A stretch of 64,000 nucleotides of DNA. Source: Carnegiea gigantea. Lineage: Eukaryota > Streptophyta > Magnoliopsida > Caryophyllales > Cactaceae. Shown here piece by piece: positions 35,871 to 48,589 of the stretch (positions within the stretch are counted from its first letter, which is position 1; each line of letters opens with the position of its first letter). Under the pieces are notes generated by a model, which did no database searches, was not told where the DNA came from, and was given only the letters and a program-made list of their open reading frames with translations. The stretch covers positions 126,501 to 190,500 of the forward strand of contig JAKOGI010001362.1 in the NCBI GenBank assembly GCA_029747015.1, written 5' to 3'. Made by a program: the position numbers and the translations under genes.

Positions 35871-36454
35871 CATTGTTTAAATTGTAGACTCTTAGCACTC
35901 CTTTAAATTAGGGCAATAGTGACATATGCCTCTTCCTTTAAGTTAGTAATAATAGTGCTAGAGCCTCCTTGTTCAAGTTGTCCACCTCTTCTTTCGAGTT
36001 AGCATCAACGACAATGCATGCCTCATCCTTCAGGTTGGTAGCGATGGTGCCTTGATCTCCTTCTTGTTGTTGGCAATGCAAGCTCCTCTCTCAAGTTGGT
36101 AGAAATAGTGCCATAACCTCTTCCTTCATCTTATCGACTTACGCCCCCCTCAAGTTGGTGACGATAACAACGTGACCTCTATCTTTATAATAGGGAAAGT
36201 CACCCGAGGCAGACTCACACAAGCAAGCCATCCAAGGGTGAGAAAAATAAGGAAAGTCACTCCAAGTGGACCTATTCAAGGGGGGGAAAAAACATTTCGT
36301 ATTGCTTGTGGCAAGTTATAGAGAAAATGATTTATTTAGTCCAAAGCTTTAAGCATCCCACATTTCAAAATGACAACCCTGCAAAAGCATGAAGGAAAAA
36401 AGTTGCATAGTTGCTTGACATGTGCGGTACAGCCTTCTTCAAGTTGGTCACACA
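35871..36454 (+). repeat. Second degenerate repeat block
   Basis: To about 36,190, units of roughly 60 bases repeat a cctccttc..caagttggta.cgatagtgcc theme. The remainder is unrecognised sequence leading into the 100-bp repeats. No coding signal. Confidence 0.6.
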
Positions 36455-37440
36455 AGCGATACACATCTCTTTAGGAGGATTCAAGATTAACCCGTTGATG
36501 CACGCAAAAGGGTCGTACATTCAAAGATTAATCGATAATCAAGTGAAATTCACTTTTGGAGGATTCTCACCTTAAGAGGATTCAAGGTTAACCCGTTGAT
36601 GTACCCAAAATGTTCGACATTCATAGGTTTATCAATAATCAATTAGTCAAATTCACCTTTGAAGGATTTTCGCCTTATGAGGATTCAAGATTAATCCGTT
36701 GATATACCCAAAAGGGTTAAACATTTAAAAGTTAACCGATAATTAAATCAAATTCCCCTTTGGAGGATTTTCATCTTAGGATGATTCAAGGTTAGCCTGT
36801 TGATGTACCCAAAAGAGTCAGACATTCAAAGGTTAACCGATAATCAAGTCAAATTAACATTTGAAGGATTTTCGCCTTAGAAGGATTCAAGGTTAACCCG
36901 TCGATGTACCCAAAAAGGTTAGACATTCAAAGGTTAACCGATAATCAAGTCAAATTCACCTTTGGAGGATTTTCACCTTTTGGAGGATTTTCAACTTAGG
37001 AGGATTCAAAGTTAACCTGTTGACGTATCCAAAAGGGTTAGACATTCAAAGGTTAATCGATAATCAAGTCAAATTCGCTTTTGGAGAATTTTTGCCTTTT
37101 GGAGGATTTTCAACTTAGGAGGATTCAAGGTTAGCTCGTTGATGTACCCAAAAGAGTCAGACATTCAAAGGTTAACCAATATCAAGTCAAATATCCTTTT
37201 AGAGAATTTTTCGCCTTCGCAGAATTTTTGCCTTTAAGGAAGTTCACGTCAGGAGGATTCGAGGTTAGCCCGTTGATGTACCCAAAAGAGTTCGACATTC
37301 AAAGGTTAACCGATATCAAGTCAAATCTCTTTTTGGGAGAATTTTTCGCCTTTGCCTTGAAGAAGTTCACCTTAGGAGAATTCAAGATCAACCGTTGATG
37401 TACCCAAATGGGTGAGACATTCAAAGGTCAATTAATAGTC
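36455..37440 (+). repeat. About 100-bp tandem repeat array
   Basis: Nine or ten copies of a unit with gaggattcaaggttaacccg, gttgatgtacccaaaagg and gataatcaagtcaaattcac. The gttgatg marker recurs at about 36,496, 36,597, 36,698 and 36,799, giving a 100-103-bp period. Later copies have small internal duplications of the tttggaggatttt segment. Confidence 0.88.
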
Positions 37441-37893
37441 AAGTCAATTTTATCTTGAAAGAGAATCCACGAGATCAAGAGATTTAAAGATTATTAATTA
37501 GTGTTGTACATCTTACCGCAAATCATAATAATGCCCAAAAAAAAAAAAGTGAAATGTTGCTACCAACTTGAATTACGAACCAGCACATAAAAGAAAAGGA
37601 ATAAAAAATGGAAAACCAAAAACAGAAGGCAAAAAAAAAGGAAAAAAAAAGCAGTAGCAGTCAATTATTGTTCTCGCAGGGAGGAAACCATTGACAGCAA
37701 AAGTTCTTCAAGGTGTTCTTCTGATAGGTAGATTGCAAGCAAGTTCGCCCTTCTTGAAGGGCAGCTCTAAAGTTGAAACTCGGGAATGCCAACAGCAGGA
37801 AGTTTGGATTAATGTTATTTCCATCGCACGGCCAAGGCATCAATTCATTGAAAATGAAAAAAAAACAATCACAATCTTTCAATTTGCGCTGAA
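37441..37893. other. Unrecognised tail of the repeat element
   Basis: AT-rich DNA with several A runs, then about 220 bases of more mixed composition. No domain is seen in the overlapping frames at 37,661-37,921. Confidence 0.5.
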
Positions 37894-37924
37894 GAATTAC
37901 TCCGCATTTTATTACGTACAACTA

Positions 37925-37947
37925 GGTGGACATTTCATTTGTCCACC
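37925..37947. repeat. Left terminal hairpin of M2
   Basis: 8-bp arms (ggtggaca / tgtccacc) with a 7-base loop. It is the counterpart of the perfect 11-bp hairpin at the M1 right end. Confidence 0.8.
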
Positions 37948-38499
37948 CGATCACACTACAAAGCGTTTCAGGCAGCAACTACCTCTTAAAAAAAAAATTC
38001 ATAGTTCTCAGTATTTGAACTTGCCGTTTTCATTCTCTCTCATTCTCGCACGGATTTGTGGTCGCTGCTGCAATTGCTTTAGTATTCTGCAATTACTAAA
38101 TGGTTGAGTTTGATCTTAATGTTGCTATTGATGTTGAATCTTCATCAAATGCAAATTCATCGTCAGGTTTGATATCGTTTTTTTGGATCTCTATTTTTGT
38201 GTTCGTATTTTGAAGTTATATGCATGGGTTTTTGAATAGTTAATTTCAAGTTGTTTGAACTAGTTTGTATTATTGTTGTGTTGTCGTGATCTGACATTAT
38301 AATGCAATTGTTCTTGAGTTGGTGATTTTGCGAGTTATTGTTCTGCATTTTGGCAGAATGTTTGATTGGTGTTTTTAGTTGTGTTTTGTGTTAATTTCGG
38401 TTAAGATACAAGTGTACCATGGTTTTTTCGTTTAACTATTGAATATTATGTGAATTTTGGTTAGTGACATATGAGAAACAATTGCTTACCGTTATGAGT

Positions 38500-39003
38500 T
38501 GTGTGCTCACTAAATACAGTCGTTAACTCACTAATGGTATATATTTAGCTCACTAAAAAGAATATGTCGCCTTCTACTACAGAGCAATTTTTTGTTCACT
38601 AAACGAAACGTTTGGCTTACTAGTATTGAACTCTGTGCTCACCGATTTTGCACTGTAGGTTACCAAAAATGTTATGGTTGTTTTTCCAGACGATATTTTT
38701 ATTGTTGCCATCTACATATGAGAAACAACAACTCACCAATATAAGTTATGTGCTCACTACATATAGTCGTTGGCTCACTAATGAAATAACTTTAGCTCAT
38801 TGAGATTCAGATTGTATGCATGAATCATTTATCAGTTTCTGTACTCACCAAATGTAATTACTATATTCCATCTTACGCCTATCATAGAACAGAATCTGTT
38901 ACCTTCGACTATGCTACATAGCATTATGTGCTCACTAAGACAAGCATTTGGCTCACTGGAATGAAGCTTGTGCTTACCAATTTTACATTATAGCTCACCA
39001 CAA
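38500..39003 (+). repeat. GCTCACTAAA motif array, transposase intron 1
   Basis: Units such as gctcactaaatac, ggctcactaatg and gctcaccacaaa recur every 20-40 bases. A segment starting acatatgagaaacaa (about 38,468 and 38,714) repeats with a period near 245 bases, showing tandem growth of the array. M1 carries the reverse complement of the same blocks (about 26,800-27,360). Confidence 0.88.
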
Positions 39004-40339
39004 AAATAATTTTTTTTTTTTTTGTGGATGATACTTCTTTTTACACATCTACATTAGATCGTTGTGTTACTGAGGCAGTTGATGTTGATGATTATGTTAG
39101 GATTTTGTGTAATCCTACTGGTGGTTCAAAGAGCAAAGGTGTGGCTTCTGATGATGGTAATGGTGTTGGTGGTGTATCTAACTATGTTGTGATTGATAAG
39201 GAGAAACATGGAGATGGTGATGAATGTGTTGTTGAAGTGAAGGAATGTGAAGAATCAGAACTGATTGGTAGAAGGGTCAATTCTCTAGATACTGCATTTG
39301 AGGTATACAATGAGTATGCTTTTCGTAAGGGTTTTTCCATTAAGTGTGACAAGTTGCGAAGGAGAGAGGGTTCACAAGAGGTTCGTTCAAGAGAGTTTTG
39401 TTGCAGCAAACAAGGTGTTAAAAGGCGTCCAGGAAAAAAAAGACAAGACATTTACAAAACGGAGCCGGATGTGTAATTGTAAAGCTAGGGCTATATTTTA
39501 CATTGAACCAAATGGGGAATGGGGTTGTAAGAAGCATGAAATGGTTCATAATCATGAACTGCTTTTGGAAGATGAGGTGCATAAGTTGAGGTCACATAAA
39601 AAAGTCGAGAAAGCTCATGTGGACTTTTTCTAAAAGATGAGGAGAAATGGTATGAAAGTTTCACATGCGTATCAGCTTCTAAGAAATGAGGTCGGGGATT
39701 TACCATCACTTGGTTTTAGTGAGAGGGATGCGTACAATAGTGTTGCAAATAACGTCAAGAGGACTTTACATAGGGGCGATGCCAATCATTTGATGTGTGT
39801 TTTAGAAGTCAGGTGTGCTAATGAACAAGATTTTTTTTATAAGTTTAAATTAGACGAGGATGATTGTTTGATGTGCTTCTTTTGGAAAGATTCACAAATG
39901 AAATGTGATTACTTGTTATTTGGTGATCTCCTTGTATTTGACACGACATATAGGACCAATCGTTATGAGATGATATGTGCACCATTTGTTTGTATGAATC
40001 ATCATGTGAAGAATGTTATGGTGGGATGTGGGTTTTTTATGAATGAAAAGATTGAGAGTTTTGTGTGGTTATTTGAAACATTTTTGGAAGCTATGGGTAA
40101 TGTGCAACCGAAAACTATGATGACGGACCAAGCATTTTCTATGGCAAATGCTATTGAAAAGGTGTTCCCCTTGGCAAAGCATAGGTTGTGTACTTGGCAC
40201 ATCTTGGAGAATTCAAAAAAGAATATTAGTCATCTTAGAGTATTGGGTAGATTTGTTGATAAGTTTGACCATGTTTTGATGAGATGTGATACAGAAGTAG
40301 AGTTTAACTTTTGTTGGCAAAGGTAAGCCCTCTGTCTGT

Positions 40340-40500
40340 TTGCTATTTTTTAATGTGCTCACCAAGTTATTGCTTTATGCTCACTATTTTTTAGTGTCTC
40401 CTCACCCAAGTTATATGTTTTTGCTCACTAGACTATACCTTCTGCTCACCATGGTTACATTTTTCTGCTCACTAGTTTATTATTTTTTGGTAACTGGTTT
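40340..40500 (+). repeat. CTCACTA motif array, transposase intron 2
   Basis: The short intron between the two catalytic-domain exons consists largely of tgctcaccaag, tgctcactatt, tgctcactaga and similar units. I did not see the hexamer GCTCAC in the flanking exons. Confidence 0.85.
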
Positions 40501-41634
40501 TGTGTGTTAGGCTAGTTGAAGATTATAATTGTGCTGAAAATGCTTGGTTTGTTAGATTATTTCGGTTGAAAGAAAAATGGTGTCCAGCCCATTGCAAGGA
40601 TGTTTTCTCTGGTGGCATTTTATCGTCACAAAGAAGTGAGTCGACAAATGCTTCTTTGTCAAAGAGAGTCAATGGCACTTGTGGGTTGTTTGATTTTTAC
40701 AATATATTCTGTGACGTTGTTACTGAGTGGAGGATTAAGGAGAAGGATGAGAATGTGAAAAATAAGGATGGATTTTCCGATATGTACTTGCCACATGTTA
40801 GCATTTTGCAGCATGCTTCAAAGATCTATACGAACAACTTGTACAAAGCGTTTGAGAATAAATACATTAAAGGAGAAGGGTGTTATCAAGATCTTCTTAG
40901 CTCAAGTGAAACCCCCTACAGTACAGAGCATAAATATGTTGTGTATGAGAATCGTCTTTCGAAGAAGTTTGGGTTTGTGGTTAGGTTTAATCTACCAGAC
41001 CATAATATTGTTTGTGATTGTAAAAAGTACAGTGAGAGTGGTATTTTCTACTGCCACTGCTTGCGTATTTTCAATGTTCATTGTGTGCCTAAAGTCCCTG
41101 ATCAATATATTTTGAAACGATAGACTAGGCTAGCAAGACCTCCACGGGTTGTAGAAGCTGTAAGTAGTAATACATCTAGTGTTCCCGGTTCTATATGGAG
41201 GGTTTAGATGCATAGGTAGTTTGAAGCTTTGCTTTTTACAAGTGACTCAAATAGTCAAGCAAGAAAGCTATGTGAAGAAGCATTTGCCAAGCTGAAGGGT
41301 GATGTTGGTGTTGTTGTGGCTTCTGTTTATGTTTCTGACACTGAAAATGATCAACAGTCCAGTGGTGGTAACAAAATCATTGGTAATCCTAAAGGTTCGA
41401 GGAAGAAAGATGAAAGGAATGTAAGAAGGAAGAGTACGTTGGAGAAGATATCAAATATTGTTAGATCAAGGAAGGCAAGGTTTTCTTTAAGAAATTTAGA
41501 GGAGATGTGTCTCAACATTAGGTAAAATTCTATTGATAATCTGATTGAATAAGCTATATTTCTTATAGTAATATCGTTTTGGAGTTTTCTGAGTTTGCTG
41601 CTAATACCAGTAGAATTAATATGTGTTTGTAGCG

Positions 41635-42690
41635 CACTAAATGTTTTGATACGCTCACTAATATATGGGCTCCGCTCCCTAGAAGTTTGTATTGGCTCAC
41701 TACGTTTTCAGTTCTCACACTGTTACTCTTACATGTTGCACTCACTATATTTAATACGTTGGCTCACTAAGTACATATATATGCTCACTACAAATATGTT
41801 TTTGCTGTGGTGGTTTAGGTTGTCGCTGCAGGTTCATCTAATACACCAGTTGCATCTAATCCAGCGGTAGACTTTAATGAAATATATATGGTTTTTAGCT
41901 TGATTTTTGATGAAAGGTTGAGGCCAACAAATGGGGATACGATTCCTAGCAATCAGTTGAATCCTGTTTCTAAAGCTGCTAGCATTCAAGGATAATATGC
42001 TTACTATTATAGCGTGTCTGCTCACTTAAAATATTTATTGGCTCACTAATATAATGTTTCTGCTCACTACATTTAGAGATTTGGTTCACTAAAGTTATGT
42101 ATATGGTTTGTTATTTTTGATACAGGTTACGTGGGAATCAAGCATGGAATTTTGCTATGATGATAGAGGGAATTCGCTTCTACCATTAACGATTTTTTTT
42201 TGCCACCTGGGCCATTCAATAGTATGACTTGAACAAATATTTTAAATGTAAATTTGTATCTTGAGTAATAGTGCTCGAATGTGTATTCTGATGTTTTAAT
42301 GTTTTTGTGTTTGAGAATTGTTTTTTTATTTGAAGTTCAAGTAAATGATGCTGAATAATTTTGAAGGTTATAATAGGGTATTAGGGTGAATACTTTTGAC
42401 ACGCATAATATGTTGTACTCACTGCTGAAGATTCATAGCTCACTAGCTTCATGTGTTAGCTCACTATTTTCTACAAAACTACTGTAATATATTTGATGAC
42501 TTCACATTATAAAAGTATAGCAGTGTATGACAATGACATGTTGAACACTTTAATATTTGACTTAACATTATAAAGAAAATATCATTGTAGTTTGATTCTA
42601 CATTCATTTATAGAATTGAGCATAGTAAAAGATATAGCTCACTGGATTTCGCTACGAGCTCACTGCATTTGTCTTCTACCTCACTGGAAT
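41635..42690 (+). repeat. CTCACTA motif arrays around the 3' exons and spacer
   Basis: Clusters at about 41,640-41,800, 42,010-42,090 and 42,410-42,690 (gctcactaaatatt, agctcactagctt, agctcactggatt). They separate the last exon-like pieces of the transposase and continue into the spacer. The rest of the spacer up to 43,150 has no feature except ggctgatt.gtcacgctgttg duplicates near 42,870. Confidence 0.8.
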
Positions 42691-43394
42691 TTGACATAGT
42701 AATCGATTAAAAATATCCAATAGTGAATGCTGTTTACTAGTACTTCACCATGATTAAAGGTAAGAATATTAATTGTCTGAGTTAAAATTAGTCTAGCTAA
42801 AAATTAGACTGTAAATATAAGTTTCTAAAATTAGTCTAACTTAAAGTAAGGCTGATTAGTCATGCTGTTGACACTTGAGGTTGGGCTGATTAGTCACGCT
42901 GTTGGCACTTAAGGCTGGGCTGATTTTGTATTTAGTTCTGCTTATTGTTTATCATGGAACTCTCCTCTTCACTCTATTTTTATATATATTGTCGTCATTA
43001 TTGATGATTTCATAGCAGTACCGTGCTCGCATTACATCAAGCAGATTTTTGTCCTGCAAACAAAACACACACAAAAAAAAATGAACCATTAATAGGTGTT
43101 GTATTTATTTTGAACATATTTTTGTAGAGAACATATTTTTGGTAAACTTACTTCATTTTTCTTGGAACCACAATCTCATTTATCTACTTCTCCAAAATAA
43201 GACTCCACGTGCCTCATACAAAAAATTCCACAATCTGTGACATTATCTGTTGTCCTACATTGCATTCTCATTTGTACTAGTTTCATGTTCTTCACAATTT
43301 CATGTTTGGGGTCTCCAACACTCTCTTGAAAAAATCTGGCAAAAGATCTTTTCTGTGTGCAATAAACAACTTTGTTCAACTCACAGAAATTGGG

Positions 43395-43640
43395 TAATAG
43401 CTCACCAAATATGTGTCTTTGCTCACTAAGAATGTGTGTTGGCTCACCAAATATGTTTGTTAGCTCACTACATATATATATGAGCTCACTAAATATGTGT
43501 GTTAGCTCACAAATATTATGTGTTAGCTCACTACACATATGTATTAGCTCACCAAATACGTGAGATAGCTCACCAATATTATATGTTAGCTCAGCAATAA
43601 TATGTATTAGCTCATCAAATTTGTAAGCTCACCAGATTTT
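43395..43640 (+). repeat. GCTCAC motif array, last intron of the Ulp1-like gene
   Basis: Ten exact GCTCAC hexamers by hand count in about 245 bases, mostly as agctcaccaaatatgtgt or agctcactacatat, spaced 20-30 bases. It lies between the His/Asp exon and the Cys exon. Small open frames here on both strands are translated repeat. Confidence 0.9.
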
Positions 43641-44579
43641 TGTATTGATGTATTATAAAGTAAATGATTCAGTGAGGATTTGAACATACCATTAACAGAT
43701 GGGTTTCTCCATATGTTGTTTTGTGTGGAGCAATGATGTGCTTGTTGTCGATGACATCAAGCCTTTCCTCCTTCAAATCAAAGCAGAAGACGAAGAAGTG
43801 CTTCTTGTGACATACTAGGAAGAACATCTTGAAATTGGAGAATGATTAATATTATATAATGTGATGTTTTAATATACAATTAAAATGTATTAGATGATTG
43901 CTTACCAGATACAATAATTTTCCTGAGATCCATTTATCACATCTCTGGAATTTTTTTTGAAGAATTGTTTCAAAATCAATGTACCTTCCTTCTGCTGATT
44001 TTGCTGGATTTATCGAGGGGTCCAAGATTGACTATATTTTTGCAGCAATATAATTAGGTGTTTGATTATGTGTATCTGAGTAAATTTAAAATAAGTATAT
44101 ACTTACCATTGCATCAACTAGTGCAAAAAATCTTCTTGGAGATCCTTCACTTTTCTTTCTCTCCAAGTTTTGTTGAGGATAGCAGCCCAAACATTGATTA
44201 CCTGGGTATTAATGTATTCTCATGGACGCATGTTGACGTGTGATAACGATATGCAACATGTATGTCGCTATCAAACATTTCTTCACTGGTTTAGTAAGAA
44301 AAGTAAAAAAAAAAAAATTGTAAGTTTATATTCATTTTATTTCAACTGTTTGTAAGAGTGTTACGTGTGAGAGTTATGTGCTGACTTTGAATCAAGATCT
44401 TGTGACAGATGGAATACATATTCAGCTACGCTCCTTTCCTAGGCTAACAAATCCCCTGTAATCTTGGTTATTCTCTGCACAAAAGGAGAGTAGAGGGGCT
44501 CTATCATTGGGCCTTTCTCTCTCCTCGGTTGATGTATTGGCTTTTTGCTATGCTCTTCTCCTGCATACATAACATGTGT

Positions 44580-44990
44580 AAGTGCTCACTAAAATAGTTG
44601 CTATGCTCACTGAAATACTTGTTGTGCTCACTAACATATATGTTCTTTATAGTCACACATATGCCCTGCTCAGTAACACATGTGTTCTGCTCATCAAGTC
44701 ATACTTTATGCTCACTAAAATATAACTTCTACTCACTAACATATGTGTTCTGCTCACCAAGTTATACTTTATGCTCACTAAAATATAACTTCTGCTCACT
44801 AACATATGTGTTCTGCTCACCAAGGTATACTTTATGCTGACTAAAATATAACTTCTGCTCACTAATATATGTGTTTTACTCACCAAGTTATAGGTTATGC
44901 TCACTAACATATGTGTTCTGCTCACCAGCTCACTAACGTATGTGTTCTGCTCATCAAGTTATAGGGTATGCTCACTGAAAGCAAGAGCAT
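44580..44990 (+). repeat. GCTCAC motif array, Ulp1-like gene intron
   Basis: Thirteen exact GCTCAC hexamers by hand count in about 410 bases, plus several one-base variants. A higher-order unit of about 80 bases (tatgctcactaaaatataac .. tgctcaccaag) repeats in tandem from 44,697 to 44,890. Confidence 0.92.
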
Positions 44991-44999
44991 GGTCAATGA

Positions 45000-45470
45000 A
45001 AATCCTTACCATCCTTTTTTTCTTTTTTATTCTTTCCATCTTCTCTACCATGAGATTTTTGCTCTCTTTCAGTTATTTTCTGCCTTTCTTCCCCCTCTGT
45101 TTGTGTTTCTAGAATTGGTGGTGGTGGTGGTGTTTGAGATGATTCATGTGGTGGTTGTGTCACAAGGGCTTGTGATGGATGTTGTGGGTGGGAGGGTGGT
45201 GGTGTCTGACGTGCCTTTGGATGAGAGAAAGATGGTGTGTTTGATGTGTTTGTGGAGGAGGAAAAGGTGGTGGTGTCTGATGTGTCTGTTGAGGAGGAGA
45301 AGGTGGTGGTGTCTGATGTGTCTCTGCAGGGGGGAGGGTGGTGGTGCTTGATCTACTTTTGTAGGGGGCGGATGGTGGTGTGTGAAGTGATGCTGGTGCT
45401 GCTAGTGTTGCAGTAGTTGGGCTTTGGCTATCATCAACCAACTTAAAACTTGGTATGTCATTGCTCCTTA
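45000..45470 (-). pseudogene. Pro/Thr/His-rich segment of the Ulp1-like gene
   Basis: The minus strand is open from 45,441 to 45,160 and reads PPPSPPQQTHQTPPPFPPPQ-type repeats. The position between readable exons suggests a disordered linker, but it could be a non-coding GGTGGTGT repeat. No domain recognised. Confidence 0.45.
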
Positions 45471-46284
45471 CCTTGATGCAGAAGCTTTGCTATTGGTGCT
45501 GCTGGTCTATTGTTGCCTTACAAAAGCATTCTCTAACTCAATTATGGCCTCAAGTACAGCAGATCTATTCTACCATTCTTCATCTTGACTAAATGATGGT
45601 ATCTCAGCAGTTTCATCCCCCTTTTCTCTTTATGTCACTGGTGGGGATTTTGAGATTTGAGCCTCACAGTAGGAAGTGAACATGCTTATGGCCTTATCTC
45701 TTATCTTTTTGAGTGCTTCATGGTTTTGGTACCTTTTTGATAAGTAGTTCATGAATGTCCTGTACCTCTTGAATGCACTTGCTAAAGCCTTTGTTACTTC
45801 AGCCACTTCTTCCATATCTTTCGGCAATGTGGATAACATTCAAGTATTGTAAGATCTTATATAGATATTTCGTTAAATTATTTCATTCTGCTTGATTGAT
45901 ATGAATGCAATAAAGAAATAAATGTTACCTCTATCTCTTATGGTTCATCATTTTCTGATAAGATTTTTTTATGTTCTTTCTTTTGTGGCTGAGGTTCCTT
46001 TTGCAGAGGTGGTTCAGCATGCACCTCCTTTGTTATTTGTATTGGAGGCTCCACTCTTCCCTTGTTATTTGTATTGGAGCCTCCACTCTTCCCTTTCCAA
46101 AGCCTTTCGGCCCTTCTTTTGCAGCAAGTTGATTGGCTTTTCTTTCTTCTCTAACTCTTTTCCTTAGCCTTTCTGTTGTCCAGCCCTTGATTGTTGGGAA
46201 TTACCTCTGAATAGTCCTTCTTGTCAAGAGAACCCTGTCAAGATACAGCATCTGTAAGAGAAATGTTCTTTGTAATCAGTCTGT

Positions 46285-46985
46285 ATAGCTCACCAAAAAT
46301 GAATCCATTCTCACTAAAATATATCCCATGCTCACCAAAAATGTATACTAGCTCACTAAAATTAAGTAATGTTGTCTAAGAATAATTCTTATTAGGCTCA
46401 CTAAATTTGTGAATAGAGATCAATGTAATAGATAATTGTAATATATGAACAACTAACTTACAGCTCGGCAAAGCTAAACTGTTGCTCACTAAAAGGCTTG
46501 TTTCGCTCACTAGGTTATATTGTATGCCCACTAAAAATAGTGCTCTGCTCACTAAACATTTTCGTGTGCTCATTAAAATATATTGTAGCTCACTAACATT
46601 GAGTAATATTGTGTAACAATGATTCCTATGTGTATGTAGGGTACGTGATGCGTGCTCACTAAAGTGGTCATTGTAGAACAATGTAGTAGACAATTTTCAC
46701 ACATGATGAAGTTTTCCATAGCTCACCAAAAGTTTTGGTGTGCTCACTAAAATACACCTTCTGCTTACTAAAATGTATGTTGCGCTCACTAAAGTACATG
46801 CCATGCTCACCATAATATATGTTAAGCTCACCAAAAGTTTTGGTATGCTCACTAAAATACATCTTCTGCTCACTATATTATATGTTCCTCTCACTAAAGT
46901 AAATGACATGCTCATCATGATATATATTTAGCTCACTAATTATATATGTTCAGCTCACTAAATTTGACATTGTGCTTACTGAAAA
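46285..46985 (+). repeat. GCTCAC motif array, long intron of the Ulp1-like gene
   Basis: About 25 units (gctcactaaaatac, gctcaccaaaagttttgg, gctcactaaagt). Two copies of a roughly 110-base block, each starting agctcaccaaaagttttggt, are seen at 46,721 and 46,828. Confidence 0.9.
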
Positions 46986-48589
46986 CATAATATTCTGATA
47001 GAGTATAAAGAACTTACCATCAAGAAGAGAATAGGGTCATCGAAGTTTGAAACCCTCTTTTTGACAGATTCACATAATCTGTTAATGGTGTATTGACACC
47101 AATCAATTGTTGCTATATCCTCAACATGAGCAACATTCTTGGCAAAATAGGGTGTGCAATGTACGTTCTTTGAACCATTGGAGAAGCATGATACCATGTA
47201 TAGCACAAAATTTCTCTTGAAACTTTCCCCTACATTAGTCTGGCTGAGTATGTATTGTGGCATTTGGCTCAGCTTAGGGGTCCCATCTTCCAGATTCCAG
47301 TCTTTTCTTCATGAATCAAGGACTTCGTTGTATTGGGCATCTTTTGGCTTTTTCCCATAAAACTCCTCAACTTTCCTTCCACCAATAGGGAGTGCCAATG
47401 TAAGATGCACATCCATTGGTGTCATCCCAATCCTTTTATCAGGTGATATATACAAGGTGACTGAGCATGGGTCAAATCTGTCTACTAGCCATTTGCATAA
47501 ATCCCCTGGCAATTCAGTGACTTCTAAGTGGAGGAATCATCCAAACCCTATATCTTGTATTGCTTTTCTTTATGCCTCATTGAAATTATCAATCATGCCA
47601 ACAAACCCTGATGGTGACATTCTTGTTTGAAAGATCTTTTTGGATTTTGTGTCTCCCTCTGCAGGCTTTGGCACAGATTGCATAGACTTGGGGCCTTTAA
47701 CAGGGACAATAGCACTTTTTCGGACATCCTCCTTCTTCTTCAGGGATTTTTGTTCTTTTTTATGCTTCATAACTGAGGGTAGTCTACTCTTTATAGGAGG
47801 TTTAGGACTCTTTTGGACATCCTCCTTCTTCTCAAGTTGTGCCTTAACACACTTTTTTAACCTGACTTGCATTTTCTTTGGCCTAGACTTTGTTCCTTGT
47901 TTTATCTTCTTCATTCTCTTCACCAATACTCCATCATCAGACTCAGATTCATCATCATGTCCAGAGGGAGGTATTTTGTAATTGGTGTCCTCCACAGTTT
48001 CATCTGTTTCCTCTAAAGGTTATTGATGAATGTCGATAATTGTTTTTTCAGAGCTTTCTTGGGCAGTGTTTTTGGGAACATTGGGGGAGTTTCTGCTGTG
48101 CATTATTTTCTCTCCCTTTTGTTGTTCTGTTTGCCAACATTCTGATGTGCATCAGTCTTCTTTAGCTCCTTTTTCCTTTTTTTACAGCACGAACTTTAGT
48201 CTCTGCCCTGATGTTGGTGTGCGTTGTTGAGGTGGGTTTGCTATTTTTTGCTGCTCTTGTCCTCCCTCTCCCTGTTGAATAGGCTGTGATTGTTCCATAG
48301 CATGCACACTTTGTGGTTTTTCCAGCACCTGAAGTAGGTGGAGTGTTGCAAATATTTCTGTTCTTCCTAACTTCTTGTTTCAGCCTTCTTTTAGTTGCAG
48401 TACTACTTGTTGCGCTGGTTTTCCCACCAGACGTTGTCTCCCTTGCTGTGGATAGGGTTTCCTGATGCTTTGGTTGAGCTTCCTTGGTTGCTTCTTCTGC
48501 AGCTGTACATGGTATTTTGTATAAGTGAACAAGATGTATAACTAAATAAATGTGTAATGTTTAATGTAATGGGGGTCTCAATATATATA

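Larger units (their letters stand above)
28206..37902 (+). mobile_element. Element 4: plus-strand Ty3-gypsy element with long tandem-repeat region (interrupted)
   Basis: A 5' LTR, primer-binding site and gag pseudogene are clear. Downstream there are no reverse transcriptase or integrase remains but several kilobases of degenerate tandem repeats, as seen in the variable regions of some Tat-lineage elements. A hAT element (31,017-35,308) interrupts the repeats. M2 inserted after 37,902, and a purine-rich aggggg tract follows M2 at 50,490, but I found no matching 3' LTR there. The right boundary is therefore uncertain, and more than one element may be involved. Confidence 0.65.
38100..42190 (+). 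pseudogene. FAR1/MULE-family transposase of M2, multi-exon and broken
   Basis: Exon 1 (38,100-38,167) starts MVEFDLNVAIDVESS. Exon 2 runs from about 39,015 to 40,322. It has a FAR1-type zinc-binding region (FCCSKQG, CNCKARA, HNHEL), then the MULE transposase core with Asp in FDTTYRTN (39,940) and Asp in MTDQ (40,126). Exon 3 (40,511-41,122) has the likely Glu in SESTN (40,638) and a SWIM finger near 41,010-41,065. The intron 40,323-40,510 has clean GT/AG borders. Further exon-like pieces are 41,229-41,521, 41,819-41,995 and 42,125-42,190. Breaks are a one-base frameshift at the A8 run near 39,433, a TAA at 39,631, a TAG at 41,120, more stops to 41,220, and no AG acceptor before exon 2. The SWIM finger has lost one Cys to Tyr. 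Confidence 0.85.

Noticed and set aside
36455..37440. CRISPR-like regular array
   Set aside because: The whole 100-bp unit repeats without unique spacers, drifts in sequence, and sits in a plant retrotransposon.
44598..44925. Repeat-protein-like open frames on both strands (MLCSLKY.., MSRTHMLVS..)
   Set aside because: They are translations of the GCTCACTAAA DNA array. Both strands are open at once, and similar frames occur at 43,176-43,563, 46,668-46,931 and 48,578-48,775 wherever the array is.
45160..45441. Histidine/proline-rich standalone protein
   Set aside because: The position fits a linker within the Ulp1-like gene, and the underlying DNA is a simple ggtggtgtctgatgtg repeat.
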